Of a stretch of DNA of 64,000 bases, positions 25,515 to 36,014 are shown one piece after another. Every line of letters starts with the position of its first letter. Position 1 is the first letter of the stretch. The notes beneath the pieces are model-generated. The model was not told the DNA's origin, ran no database searches, and saw nothing but the letters and a program-made list of their open reading frames with translations. This DNA is from Hyphomicrobiales bacterium (lineage in GTDB: Bacteria; Pseudomonadota; Alphaproteobacteria; Rhizobiales; Beijerinckiaceae), in NCBI GenBank assembly GCA_930633495.1, contig CAKNFJ010000001.1:4797001-4861000 (forward strand), written 5' to 3'. Position numbers and translations under genes: made by a program.

Positions 25515-27029
25515 CTACTGCCCGCGGCCGGTCCGGGCGGCGAAGCGGATCGCTTCCTCGGCGGAGCGGAACAGCGCCTTGGCCTTGTTGATGCACTCCT
25601 CCTGCTCGGAGGCAGGGTTCGAATCGTAGACGATGCCGGCGCCGGCCTGGACATGCATGCGCCCGTCCTTGACCACGGCGGTGCGCAGCACGATGCAGGT
25701 GTCCATCTCGCCATTGGCGCCGAAATAGCCGATGCAGCCGCCATAGGCGCCGCGCGCATCGTGCTCGAGCTCGTCGATGATCTCCATCGCCCGCACCTTC
25801 GGCGCGCCCGAGACCGTCCCGGCCGGGAAGCCGGCGACCAGCGCCGAAAGCGCGTCGTGCCTGGGGTCGATCGCACCCTCGACGTTCGAGACGATGTGCA
25901 TCACCTGACTGTAGCGCTCGATGAAGAAGGAATCGGTCACCTTGACCGAGCCGATCTGCGCGACGCGGCCGACATCGTTGCGGCCGAGATCGAGCAGCAT
26001 GAGATGCTCGGCGCGCTCCTTCGGATCGGCCAGCAGCTCCTCCGCCAGCGCCTGGTCCTCCGCTTCGGTCGCTCCGCGGCGGCGCGTCCCGGCGATCGGG
26101 CGGATCGTGACGGTGTCGTCGCGCAGCCTGACCAGGATCTCCGGGCTCGAACAGACGATCTGGAAATCGTTGAAATCGAGGTAGCAGAGGAACGGTGCCG
26201 GATTGACCCGCCGCAGCGCGCGGTAGAGCGCGAAGGGCGGCAGCGCGAAGGGAGCCTCGAAGCGCTGCGACAGCACGACCTGGAAGATGTCGCCGGCCCG
26301 GATGTACTCTTTGGCCTTGGCGACCATCTCGTGGAACTCGGCCTCGCTGGTGTTCGAGATCGTCGCCGGCTCCGGGAGATTGGCGATGTCGATCTCGGCT
26401 TCGGCGGGCAGGGGGCCTTCCAGAGCCTTCACCACCGCCTCCAGCCGCTCCTGCGCCCGTTCATAGGCGTGGCGCGCGCCGACGCCGGGCATGTATCGCA
26501 CCGGCGTCACGACATGGATTTCATCGCGCACGGAATCGAACACCACCATCAGGGTCGGCCGCGTCAGGATGGCGTCGGGCAGGCCCGTCCCGGTCTCCTT
26601 CGGGGCCGGCAGCCGCTCCATCAGCCGGACCATGTCGTAGCCGAGATAGCCGAAGACGCCGGCCGCCATCGGCGGCAGATCCTCGGCTTCCGGAATGGCA
26701 CTTTCTTCCAGAAGGGCGCGCAGGCTCTCGAAAGCGGGGCGCGGATCGGCAAGGAAGCTCTCGCCGAGCGCCGTGCGGCAGATCGAGGCCTCGCCCCGAT
26801 GGCAGCGCCAGACCAGATCAGGCTCCAGCCCGATCATCGAGTAGCGGCCGCGGACGGCGCCGCCCTCGACCGACTCGAGCAGGAATGCCGGACCCTGGGT
26901 CGCATGGCGCAGCTTCAGGAAGGCGGCGACCGGCGTTTCGCAGTCGCCGACCAGAACCTGCCGCAGGAGCTGCGGAGCGCCCGTCTCGTAGATCTGCGCG
27001 AAGCGCTCGAACTCCAGGAAGGGCTGCAT
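25515..27029 (-). CDS. trpE: Anthranilate synthase component I
   Basis: This 504-residue chorismate-using enzyme performs the first committed step of tryptophan synthesis. Family landmarks include the N-terminal QIYETG region, GYDMVRLME, AKEYIRAGDIFQVVLSQRF, PIAGTRRRG, LLDLGRNDVGRVA and GAPKVRAMEIIDELE, which line the chorismate site. ATG 27029 is preferred; a TTG at 27035 would overlap the ppiD stop. trpE directly follows ppiD. No trpG, trpD or trpC is adjacent, so the glutamine amidotransferase partner is encoded elsewhere. Confidence 0.95.
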   Translation of the reverse strand: MQPFLEFERFAQIYETGAPQLLRQVLVGDCETPVAAFLKLRHATQGPAFLLESVEGGAVRGRYSMIGLEPDLVWRCHRGEASICRTALGESFLADPRPAFESLRALLEESAIPEAEDLPPMAAGVFGYLGYDMVRLMERLPAPKETGTGLPDAILTRPTLMVVFDSVRDEIHVVTPVRYMPGVGARHAYERAQERLEAVVKALEGPLPAEAEIDIANLPEPATISNTSEAEFHEMVAKAKEYIRAGDIFQVVLSQRFEAPFALPPFALYRALRRVNPAPFLCYLDFNDFQIVCSSPEILVRLRDDTVTIRPIAGTRRRGATEAEDQALAEELLADPKERAEHLMLLDLGRNDVGRVAQIGSVKVTDSFFIERYSQVMHIVSNVEGAIDPRHDALSALVAGFPAGTVSGAPKVRAMEIIDELEHDARGAYGGCIGYFGANGEMDTCIVLRTAVVKDGRMHVQAGAGIVYDSNPASEQEECINKAKALFRSAEEAIRFAARTGRGQ

Positions 27030-27031
27030 CG

Positions 27032-28945
27032 TCAATTCTGCGCTCCACCCGTCGCGTTGCGGAAGGCAGCCTCGTTGATGCTGACTCCCAGCTCCGCCTG
27101 CCGCTTGGCGACATATTGCAGCAGGATGTCCTCGCTGATGCTCTGCGAGAGCAGCCGCTCGAAGTTGCCGGCTTCCTGCGTGGTGCGGATATAGGGCGGA
27201 ACCGTCGCCGAATCGACCTTGAAGAGAATGCGGCCGCCATCGGCACCGGCCGCCGAGCCGCTCCGGCCGACGACGGTGCCGAAGATCTGGCTGACGACGC
27301 TGGTGGGCAACTCCGGCCGCTGGTCCTGCCGGCCGATATCGGCGGCGGTCTCGATGGTCAGCCCGGCCGAGGCGGCGACGACGTCGAAGCTCTCGCCCTT
27401 GTCGAGGCGCTCCGAAAGCTCGCGCGCCTTGGCGGCGAGCTTGGACGCCGTTTCATCGGCGCGCCACTGCTTCTCTACCTCCGCCTTGACCTCGTCGAAG
27501 CCGCGCTCGCGCGCCGGGTCGATCTTGGTGACGTCGAACCAGATATAGCCGGTGTCGCGGGCTAAGCGGATCGCCTCGTTGTCGACGCCGATATCGGAGC
27601 GGAAGATCGCCTGTAGCGTCGCATCGCCGCCCGGCAGCGCCTCTTCCTTCGCGCCGTCCGGACGGGTCAGGCCGGCGCTCATCGGGCCGGCGGTGTGCAG
27701 CTTCAGGCCAAGCTCCTTGGCGATCTCGGCAAGCGGCTTGGCGGAAGCGCGCTGGTCCTCGATCTTGTCGTGCAGTTCGGTGATCCGGCCGGCGGCGCGG
27801 CTGGTCGCGATCTCCTGCTTCAGCTCGGCCGCGACCTCCTCGAAGGGGCGCTGATGCGCCGTGTCGACCTTGGAGACGCGCAGCAGAACCGTGCCGAAGG
27901 CGCTGGTGACCGGCGCGCTGACGCCTTCCTGATCGAGAGCGAAGGCGGCCTCGCGCACGGCGGGGTCGAAGACCTGATCGCGCGTAAAGGTGCCGAGCGT
28001 CAGGTCGTTGAAAGCGACGTTCCGCTCGGTCGCGATTTCGTCGAAGGTCTCGCCGCCATCGATTCTGACCTTGGCGGCCTGGGCTTCCTCGACGTTCGGG
28101 AAGGCGATCTGCTGGATCGTGCGCGTCTCGGCGGTGGTGAAGCGCTGCGCCTTCACGGCCTCGTAGCGCGCCTTCGCCTCCTCGTCGCTGACCTTGGACG
28201 GATCGGCGATCGTCTCGGCCGAGATCGACAGGATGTCGGCGGTGCGGAATTCCGGCGCGCGGAAGGCGACCTTGCGGTCGTTGAAGAAGGTCTTGAGCTG
28301 GTCTTCGGTCGGCGCCGCGATCTCTCCGGCGGCGCTCGCCGGCATGCGCGCAAAGGTGATGGAGCGCTTCTCGTTGCGCAGGCGGCTGCCGAGCTCCTGC
28401 AGCGCGAGCGGCGCGGTCAGGCCGCCCGTCAGCATCTCCGAGAGCTGCTGGCGCAGGATGTTCGAGCGCTGGAGCGCGACATAGCTCTGCTCGGTATAGC
28501 CGTTCGAGCGCAGCAGCTCGTTGAAGCGCGCCGAGGAGAACTGGCCGGCGGCATCGCGGAAGACCGGATCGTCGAAGATCAGGTTGCGGATCGTCTCGTC
28601 GGAGACGGCGAGCCGCATGCTCTGGGCCGTCTGGTCGAGCGTCGCTTCGGTCAGCAGGCGGGAGAGCACCTGCCGGTCGAGGCCGAGGGCGCGCGCCATC
28701 TCGGGCGAGATCTGGCGGCGCTGCTGGCGGATCAGGTTCTGCAGGTCGTTCTGATAGGCCTGGCGCATCTGCTCGATGCCGATCTCGGTCCGGCCGACCT
28801 TCGCCACCTCGTTGCGGCCATAGCCGCGGAAGATGTCGCCCACGCCCCAGATCGCGAAGGAGATGATGAGGAAGCCGAACATGATGGCGATGACGAGCTT
28901 CCCGAGGAAACCCTGTCCCGCCTTGCGGATGCCCTGCATCATCAT
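27032..28945 (-). CDS. ppiD: PpiD-like periplasmic folding factor (SurA_N / rotamase)
   Basis: This 637-residue membrane-anchored chaperone has one transmembrane helix (residues about 16-35, [19 protein letters not shown]), then a large periplasmic SurA-N-like chaperone domain and parvulin-type PPIase regions (around residues 230-370). It likely helps newly translocated proteins fold near SecYEG. The stop is within 6 bases of the trpE start, so the two are co-transcribed. It is divergent from tpiA across 191 bases. Catalytic activity of the parvulin domain is not assured from sequence. Confidence 0.88.
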   Translation of the reverse strand: MMMQGIRKAGQGFLGKLVIAIMFGFLIISFAIWGVGDIFRGYGRNEVAKVGRTEIGIEQMRQAYQNDLQNLIRQQRRQISPEMARALGLDRQVLSRLLTEATLDQTAQSMRLAVSDETIRNLIFDDPVFRDAAGQFSSARFNELLRSNGYTEQSYVALQRSNILRQQLSEMLTGGLTAPLALQELGSRLRNEKRSITFARMPASAAGEIAAPTEDQLKTFFNDRKVAFRAPEFRTADILSISAETIADPSKVSDEEAKARYEAVKAQRFTTAETRTIQQIAFPNVEEAQAAKVRIDGGETFDEIATERNVAFNDLTLGTFTRDQVFDPAVREAAFALDQEGVSAPVTSAFGTVLLRVSKVDTAHQRPFEEVAAELKQEIATSRAAGRITELHDKIEDQRASAKPLAEIAKELGLKLHTAGPMSAGLTRPDGAKEEALPGGDATLQAIFRSDIGVDNEAIRLARDTGYIWFDVTKIDPARERGFDEVKAEVEKQWRADETASKLAAKARELSERLDKGESFDVVAASAGLTIETAADIGRQDQRPELPTSVVSQIFGTVVGRSGSAAGADGGRILFKVDSATVPPYIRTTQEAGNFERLLSQSISEDILLQYVAKRQAELGVSINEAAFRNATGGAQN

Positions 28946-29136
28946 GGAAGCCGTCTTTCCCTGAACCTGTTCGTGGCGCGGGAACGTGCCCGTGCGCGCA
29001 ATTGTCGGCGCCGCTTATAGGAACCGGCGGCGAAAGCCGCAATCGCCGTAGCGAAATACCGCAACGAGGTCGCATGCGATTGCGGCGGCGGGCGGGCGTT
29101 GCTAGAGCCCACCTGTTGAATTTTCGGAGGAACGAC

Positions 29137-29901
29137 GTGACGCGAAGCATCAGGCCGCTGGTAGCCGGCAACTGGAAGATGAACGGCCTCAAGGCCGATC
29201 TCGCCATCGCAGCCGAAGTCGCGAAGGGCTACGATGCCGCGCTGAAGCAGGCTGCGGATCTCGCCATCTGCCCGCCGGCGACCCTGCTGTTCGCGGCCTC
29301 GGCCGCGCTGATCGGCTCGCGCATCGCCACCGGCGGACAGGATTGCAGCACGCAAGGCGCAGGCGCCTTCACCGGCGAGGTTTCGGCCGCGATGCTGGCC
29401 GATGCCGGTGCAAGCTTCTGCATCGTCGGCCATTCCGAGCGCCGCACGCTCCATGGCGAGACCAACGCCACGGTCAAGGCCAAGGCCGAGGCCGCGCAGA
29501 AGTCGCTCCTGGTGCCGATCGTCTGCGTCGGCGAGACTCGGGAAGAGCGCGAGGCCGGCAAGGCGCTGGCGGTCGTCAAGAAGCAGCTGCGCGGCTCGGT
29601 GCCGGACGGTTCGACCGCGGCCACGCTCGTCGTCGCCTATGAGCCGGTCTGGGCCATCGGCACCGGCCTGACGCCGACGGCGGCCGACGTTGCCGAGATG
29701 CACGCGGCGATCCGCACGGAGCTGGCCCGCCTCGTCGGCAAGCAGGCCGCTGCCGGCGTCCGCCTGCTCTATGGAGGCTCGGTCAAGCCCTCCAACGCAG
29801 CCGAGCTGATGAACGTCGCCCATGTCGACGGCGCGCTCGTCGGCGGGGCGAGCCTCAAGGCCGAGGAATTCCTGGCGGTCGCCCGCGCCTGCAACGGCTG
29901 A
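29137..29901 (+). CDS. tpiA: Triosephosphate isomerase
   Basis: This 254-residue TIM-barrel glycolytic enzyme interconverts DHAP and glyceraldehyde-3-phosphate. The N-terminal catalytic Lys lies in AGNWKMNG, the electrophile His is near residue 99 (GHSERR), and the base Glu is near residue 169 ([10 protein letters not shown]). The phosphate loop GGSVKPSN and the final GGASL are intact. The start is GTG at 29137 with CGGAGG just upstream; the open frame continues upstream without homologous sequence. It is followed by secG. Confidence 0.96.
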   Translation: MTRSIRPLVAGNWKMNGLKADLAIAAEVAKGYDAALKQAADLAICPPATLLFAASAALIGSRIATGGQDCSTQGAGAFTGEVSAAMLADAGASFCIVGHSERRTLHGETNATVKAKAEAAQKSLLVPIVCVGETREEREAGKALAVVKKQLRGSVPDGSTAATLVVAYEPVWAIGTGLTPTAADVAEMHAAIRTELARLVGKQAAAGVRLLYGGSVKPSNAAELMNVAHVDGALVGGASLKAEEFLAVARACNG

Positions 29902-30040
29902 ACGACATCGTGAATCGGGTGGCGCAGGGGTGGCGCTGCCGGCGCACGCATGCTATGTGCGCCGCCGAATTCGCCTCGACCTTCGAGGAGGAGCGGGCAG
30001 CCCTTGCCGGTGGCCCGCGCCATATCCATTTCGTGAGACC

Positions 30041-30451
30041 ATGCAGAACGTTCTCATCGTCATCCATCTGATCATCGTCATCGCGCTCGTCGGCGTCGTG
30101 CTGCTGCAGCGTTCGGAGGGTGGCGGCCTCGGCATGGGCAGCGGCGGCGGTGGCGTCGGCGGTTTCATGACCGGCCGCGGCCAGGCCAATGCCCTGACCC
30201 GCGCCACCGCGATTCTCGCGGCGCTCTTCTTCCTGACGTCGATCGTGCTGGCCGTGATGGCCAATCGCGGCCGCGTCCAGCGCTCGATCATCGACGGCGC
30301 CCCGGCGACGACCGCGCCTGCGGTCCCCGGCGCGCCGGCGGCTCCGAGCGCTCCGAATGCCGGCGGCGTGCTCGACCAGCTCCGCCAGATGCAGAACCAG
30401 AGCCAGGGCGGCGCACAGCCGCCGACGCCGCCAGCGGCGCCGCAGCAGTAA
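30041..30451 (+). CDS. secG: SecG, preprotein translocase subunit
   Basis: This 136-residue protein has two transmembrane helices (residues about 3-23 and 50-70) separated by the Gly-rich cytoplasmic loop GGGLGMGSGGGGVGG with a following FMTGRGQANALTRATA, the SecG signature. It has a Pro/Ala/Gln-rich C-terminal extension. SecG aids SecA-driven export through SecYEG. It follows tpiA by 139 bases, and two terminator hairpins follow. Confidence 0.94.
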   Translation: MQNVLIVIHLIIVIALVGVVLLQRSEGGGLGMGSGGGGVGGFMTGRGQANALTRATAILAALFFLTSIVLAVMANRGRVQRSIIDGAPATTAPAVPGAPAAPSAPNAGGVLDQLRQMQNQSQGGAQPPTPPAAPQQ

Positions 30452-30459
30452 GGAGGGCA

Positions 30460-30521
30460 GGGCCGGGAAACCGGCCCTTCTCTTTTGATTTGGAGAGGCC
30501 GGGCGACCGGCCTTCTCTTTT
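30460..30521 (+). terminator. Tandem duplicated rho-independent terminators after secG
   Basis: Two adjacent hairpins with nearly the same sequence follow secG. The first is GGGCCGG/CCGGCCC (30460-30477), followed by TTCTCTTTT. The second is GGCCGG-GCGA-CCGGCC (30497-30512), followed by the same TTCTCTTTT tract (30513-30521). The duplication should tighten insulation from pyrG. Confidence 0.85.
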
Positions 30522-30596
30522 GTGGACAAGCGCTCAGGGCAAGGCGGGACTGCACTGAATGCGCTTAGCGAATCGAACCCGTGGCAGTAGAGGTGA

Positions 30597-32231
<1,635 letters not shown>

Positions 32232-32334
32232 CGCCAGGTAGGCGCCGCATTTGAGCCACCGCGCTGCAAGAGCGACGAGAGCGATTGCTGCGAGGCCATT
32301 TGATGGCGAGCCTGTTGCGACCCGCGCGCCCTAT

Positions 32335-33124
32335 ATCGGCGCGCAAGAACCGCGAGAAGAAGCCCGAAAGCGAAGTCGCGATCATGGCGGGTCCGCCGCT
32401 GCTCGATTGCGAGATATTCGCTTCGGTGCAAGCGAAGCTGAAGTCACGCAATCCGCTCCTTTGCGCCTGCCCGCGTCACAACTGGCCCGACACTTCTCAC
32501 GGGTATCTGCTCCTGCGCCAAGTGCGCCGGTGCGATGACACCGCGCGCCGGACTGGAAGCGCGGGCCGCACATACCGCTCTTGCACCTGCTCGACCAAAG
32601 CCCGACAGAGCAAGGCGGCTTACGCCGGTCGGACCACATTGTAGCCATTCTCGGCAGTCTTCCCGACCGTCGTCAGGACCGCTCCGAGCGCCGCCACGAA
32701 CAGCTTGCCGAACTTAACCGGCGTATCACGGAAACTCACCGACGGCTCAATCGCCTCGACGAGGCCATTGAAGCCGGTTTGGACGATTTCGGAGGTTGGA
32801 AAGTGCCTATGGCCGGTCCCAAGGCGATTCTGGGCCGGGCTATGGCCGACGCAGAGCGCATCCAGTTGACGCTCGATAGTGCCGGCAATCAGGCCGTCAC
32901 GTCGGAGACGCTAGAGGATTTTTCCAACGCTGCCCGCGGCGGACTGAGAATGGAAGGAGGCGGCTATCGGCGGGACCACCTGCGCACCTTCGCTCAGCGC
33001 ATCGAGGTCGCGAATGCCGAAGTTCGCATCATCTGATCGAAGCCAGAGCTGCTGAGAGCACTCGTGGCCGCTTCCAGCGGGAAATCGGCGGTTTTCGGCG
33101 TTCATGGTTCTGTACTGAACCGGT
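32335..33124 (+). pseudogene. Degraded large serine recombinase (C-terminal part)
   Basis: Conserved pieces of a large serine recombinase appear in order but in different frames. They include REKKPESEVAIMAGPPLLD and FASVQAKLKSRNP (recombinase domain), GPTLLTGICSCAKCAGAMT (zinc-ribbon CxxC, other frame), CTCSTKARQSKAAYAGRT, then a coiled-coil stretch RRQDRSERRHEQLAELNRRI and GGGYRRDHLRTFAQRIEVA. A TGA at 33034-33036 interrupts the tail, and downstream SKPELLRALVAASSGK continues in frame. The N-terminal catalytic Ser domain is absent. At least two frameshifts and one stop show it is dead. Confidence 0.85.
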
Positions 33125-33233
33125 GCGCCCGACGCGTTTCGACCGCGTAGCCTTTGTCTTGGGAGAACTGCGCGCGATGCAAAATCCCGCATTGCCGAAG
33201 CAGCAGGGATCGGCTATCCAGCCTGCACGGTTA

Positions 33234-33310
33234 GCGCCCGTAGCTCAGCTGGATAGAGCGTTGCCCTCCGAAGGCAAAGGTCACACGTTCGAATCGTGTC
33301 GGGCGCGCCA
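33234..33310 (+). tRNA. tRNA-Arg (anticodon CCG)
   Basis: This is a 77-base cloverleaf: acceptor GCGCCCG paired with CGGGCGC, D arm AGCTCAGCTGGATAGAGC, anticodon loop CTCCGAA (CCG), T loop CGTTCGAATCG, discriminator G and an encoded CCA. It follows the recombinase fossil and precedes the catabolic region. Confidence 0.95.
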
Positions 33311-33376
33311 AAACCTCTCCTTGCCAGAACGACGTTGGGCGCGGGCGCGATTGCGGCTTGCAATCGCAATTGCATC

Positions 33377-34633
33377 TCAGCGAAGCTGTCGCAAACGCTC
33401 CGAAATGTGCCCTGCAAGGCGATTTGCCTCTTCGGCGACGGCCAATATGATGCCCGACTTGCGCGTGGAGGCGAAGTCCAGCCCGGCGAAATAGACACCC
33501 GGCAAGGAGGCCACACCGTCTTCGTGAACGGGCTGCCCCGATGGATCTATGACACCGGGGAGCTTCACCCAGCTGAAATTGCCGCGAAAGCCCGTGCACC
33601 ACACCACGGTCGCAATGCCGGACGCGACAAGGTCGAGCGAGCGGATGGTCGGATTCGGCAGATGCAATGCGACGATCTCTGCCGGGTCGGGCTCCGGCGC
33701 GGGAGCATCGATCCCGGAGCGGCGGATGTATTCGTCGATATGATGCTTGGCCTTGGCAGAGGCTTCGTCCGCAAATCGAACATTCTCGTCGAGATCGTCC
33801 GCGAACGAGAGGATGCCACCCGCCTGGACGCCTGCGAGGCGCCCAAGCAACACGACACCTCGAGCGCCGAGCGCTTGCAGGCTTATCGTATGTTCTGCGC
33901 CAAGCACGCCGCGAGGCGGAACGCGCCCCGCGAGCCGGATGACCTCCTCTCGGCGCACGTCGAGGAAGCCGCTTTCGTCGAGCCAGACCATGATGTCGCG
34001 GCCGCGATAGCGCCGTGAGAGTCGGCCCACCCGGCTGGTGGCGAGGAAGACTTTTCGGCCTTCGTCAGCCAATTCCTCCGCGATCTGGGCACCCGACTGG
34101 CCGCTGCCGACAATCAGCACCGCGCTAGGCGGAAGATCGGCAGCGCTCCGATAGTCGGATGCGTCGATCTGCCGGAGGCTGGGCGGCAAATCGGCGGACA
34201 AAGTTGGTCGCTCCGGGCAGTTCAAGTGGCCGCTTGCGATCACCACGTTCCGGGCAAGGATCACGCCGCGCGACGTCGTGAGCCGATATGCGCCAGCGCC
34301 GCCTTCGCTGACGAGTTCGGTCGCCGTGGTATCGGGTTCGATATCGAGGCCGTTCCGCTCGGCGAAGTCCTCAAGGAGAGCAACGAACTGCTTGTGTGTC
34401 AGGGCCCCGAAGGGATCGGAACCGCTGTAATGGTCGCCGGGCATGACGGTCTGCACATTGGGGGTATTCATCAGGAAAGAATCCCAGCGCTGCGTGCGCC
34501 AGGTCTCCCCGATACGACCTCGCTCCAACACTCTGTGGCGCAGGCCTTTCCTTGCGAGCGCATAGCTGACGCCCAGGCCAGCCCAACCCGCTCCGACCAC
34601 GACCGCGTCAAGGACGTCCGCTTGATGCGTCAT
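33377..34633 (-). CDS. Flavin-dependent monooxygenase-like oxidoreductase (FAD/NADPH)
   Basis: This is a 418-residue two-nucleotide-domain flavoprotein. GAGWAGLG near residues 14-21 binds FAD, and GSGQSGAQIAEEL in the middle binds NADPH. The overall phrases (RTQRWDSFLMNTPN, IASGHLNCPERP, WCTGFRGNFSWV) fit FMO/YUCCA-type or MSMEG_0569-like oxidoreductases. The substrate is unknown. Its ATG overlaps the stop of a short upstream open frame (ATGA), implying it once followed another gene. Base composition here is a little lower in GC than in flanking genes. Confidence 0.8.
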   Translation of the reverse strand: MTHQADVLDAVVVGAGWAGLGVSYALARKGLRHRVLERGRIGETWRTQRWDSFLMNTPNVQTVMPGDHYSGSDPFGALTHKQFVALLEDFAERNGLDIEPDTTATELVSEGGAGAYRLTTSRGVILARNVVIASGHLNCPERPTLSADLPPSLRQIDASDYRSAADLPPSAVLIVGSGQSGAQIAEELADEGRKVFLATSRVGRLSRRYRGRDIMVWLDESGFLDVRREEVIRLAGRVPPRGVLGAEHTISLQALGARGVVLLGRLAGVQAGGILSFADDLDENVRFADEASAKAKHHIDEYIRRSGIDAPAPEPDPAEIVALHLPNPTIRSLDLVASGIATVVWCTGFRGNFSWVKLPGVIDPSGQPVHEDGVASLPGVYFAGLDFASTRKSGIILAVAEEANRLAGHISERLRQLR

Positions 34634-34737
34634 TCGCCACCATCCCAGGTGAACGCAGCGTCGAAGCGCATCGAGGCGAGCGCTTCAGCGACGAACGTGA
34701 CGCCGTTGCTAGCGAACACTCGCCCAATTCGAGATCA
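34630..34737 (-). pseudogene. Probable C-terminal remnant of a gene upstream of the monooxygenase
   Basis: About 35 codons read on the minus strand as ...VFASNGVTFVAEALASM... and end in a TGA that overlaps the monooxygenase ATG (ATGA), the usual sign of an operon partner. Upstream an in-frame stop at 34735-34737 cuts it off. I do not recognise the family. It may also be a short translated leader frame. The rest of 34634-34893 shows about 58% GC in the lines counted and no other feature. Confidence 0.3.
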
Positions 34738-34893
34738 ACGTCGCCTAAGTCGATCTAGGCATAAGCCAGACATCGAAGCAACGGCGCCTCTCGAGGGGCT
34801 CTCAATACGACCGTTGGCGGAAGAGCCTGGCCTTCTTTGCGGTGCGCGCATCATCGCTGTGACGAAGGTTCGGCGGAACCGGACAGGGGCGTG

Positions 34894-35847
34894 TCATGGA
34901 TTGGCCCGCCGCAACTGGTAGATCTCGTCCAGTGCGTCGAGTTCCTGCGCGATCCTGGCTCGAAGCCACAGGGCAACGTCTGCGACCACCGGATTGAGGG
35001 GCCTCGACCGAGGCGCGATCAGGCTGTGATGGCGGCCCGAGCGGATGATCAGGTCCGATGCCGGCACCAATGCGCCTCTCAATAGCCTGCTCGACACCAC
35101 GCTAAGCCAGCCGAGAGCTATTCCTTCCCCATTCAAGGCAGCCTGAAGGATCACGGAGTAGTCCGTAAACTCGTGCCAGACTCCTTTGGACGTGCTGCGA
35201 TTGGCGACATTGCCCCATCCCCTGGCCCATTCATGCGTGGCATGCTCCGTCAGCCAGAGGAACACATGACCGGCCCCGTCACCGCTGTGATCCAATTTGC
35301 CCCGCGCACGCAGATAGGCGGGGCTGCAAACGGGGAAGATGATCTCCGGCGCGAAGAACCAGCTGTGATAGCGCGGATCGTCGTCTTCGATGATGCGCGT
35401 CGCCAGATCCACATTATCTGGAATGCCGCGCAGGACGCCCGGGATGAGATCGAACCGAATATCAATCTGCGGAAAAGCCTCATGGAATTCACCGAGGCGC
35501 GGCAACAGCCAATGGACCACGAATGAGCTGGACATCGATAGCGTGACAACTGGCTTCGCTGCGCGCTGTCGCTGCTGGATCGTCTGAACTGCGTCCGCGA
35601 TACGGCCGACAGCCTCGCCGACCACGCCGAAAAGATCGCGGCCGTCTGCGGTCAGTTCGAGCCCGCGCGCGCGCCGCTCGAAGAGCCTGGCCCCAACCGC
35701 GGCCTCCAGCTCGGCAACGCTGCGGCTGATCGATGGCTGGCTGACGTTGAACTCCGCGGCAGCAGCCGTGAAGCTGCCTGTGCGGGCGGCGGCCTCGAAA
35801 ACCAGCAGCCCCCGCACGGAGGGGATAAGGCGAGAGAGATGAGCCAT
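34894..35847 (-). CDS. LysR-family transcriptional regulator (GcvA-like)
   Basis: This is a 317-residue regulator. The N-terminal winged helix-turn-helix (residues about 8-66; FEAAARTGSFTAAAAEFNVSQPSISRSVAELEAAVG split across the helices) is followed by a periplasmic-binding-protein-like effector domain. The early SLRGLLVFEAAARTGSF-like segment resembles the GcvA subgroup. It is divergent from the demethylase-like gene (36015) across 167 bases, so it probably controls that gene. The start at 35847 is preferred over 35871 because the HTH spacing fits. Confidence 0.88.
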   Translation of the reverse strand: MAHLSRLIPSVRGLLVFEAAARTGSFTAAAAEFNVSQPSISRSVAELEAAVGARLFERRARGLELTADGRDLFGVVGEAVGRIADAVQTIQQRQRAAKPVVTLSMSSSFVVHWLLPRLGEFHEAFPQIDIRFDLIPGVLRGIPDNVDLATRIIEDDDPRYHSWFFAPEIIFPVCSPAYLRARGKLDHSGDGAGHVFLWLTEHATHEWARGWGNVANRSTSKGVWHEFTDYSVILQAALNGEGIALGWLSVVSSRLLRGALVPASDLIIRSGRHHSLIAPRSRPLNPVVADVALWLRARIAQELDALDEIYQLRRANP

Positions 35848-36014
35848 ACGTTCAGCGTATGCTTCTCCCAAGGTTTTTCAATCTACTCCGGTTCCAGATT
35901 TGCCTCCACGATCACCGAAATTATTCAACGGCATAGCGATTTCGAACCTGTCGGCGCACCGGGCAGGCGTTGCGCGGCCATTCAATTCTGGCTCGATTGC
36001 AGGGAAGCCATTCG

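Noticed and set aside
33234..33310. tRNA-Arg as an integrase attachment site with a direct repeat
   Set aside because: No second copy of the tRNA 3' end was spotted in the window, and the fossil is a serine recombinase, which rarely uses tRNA genes; noted only as a possible boundary.
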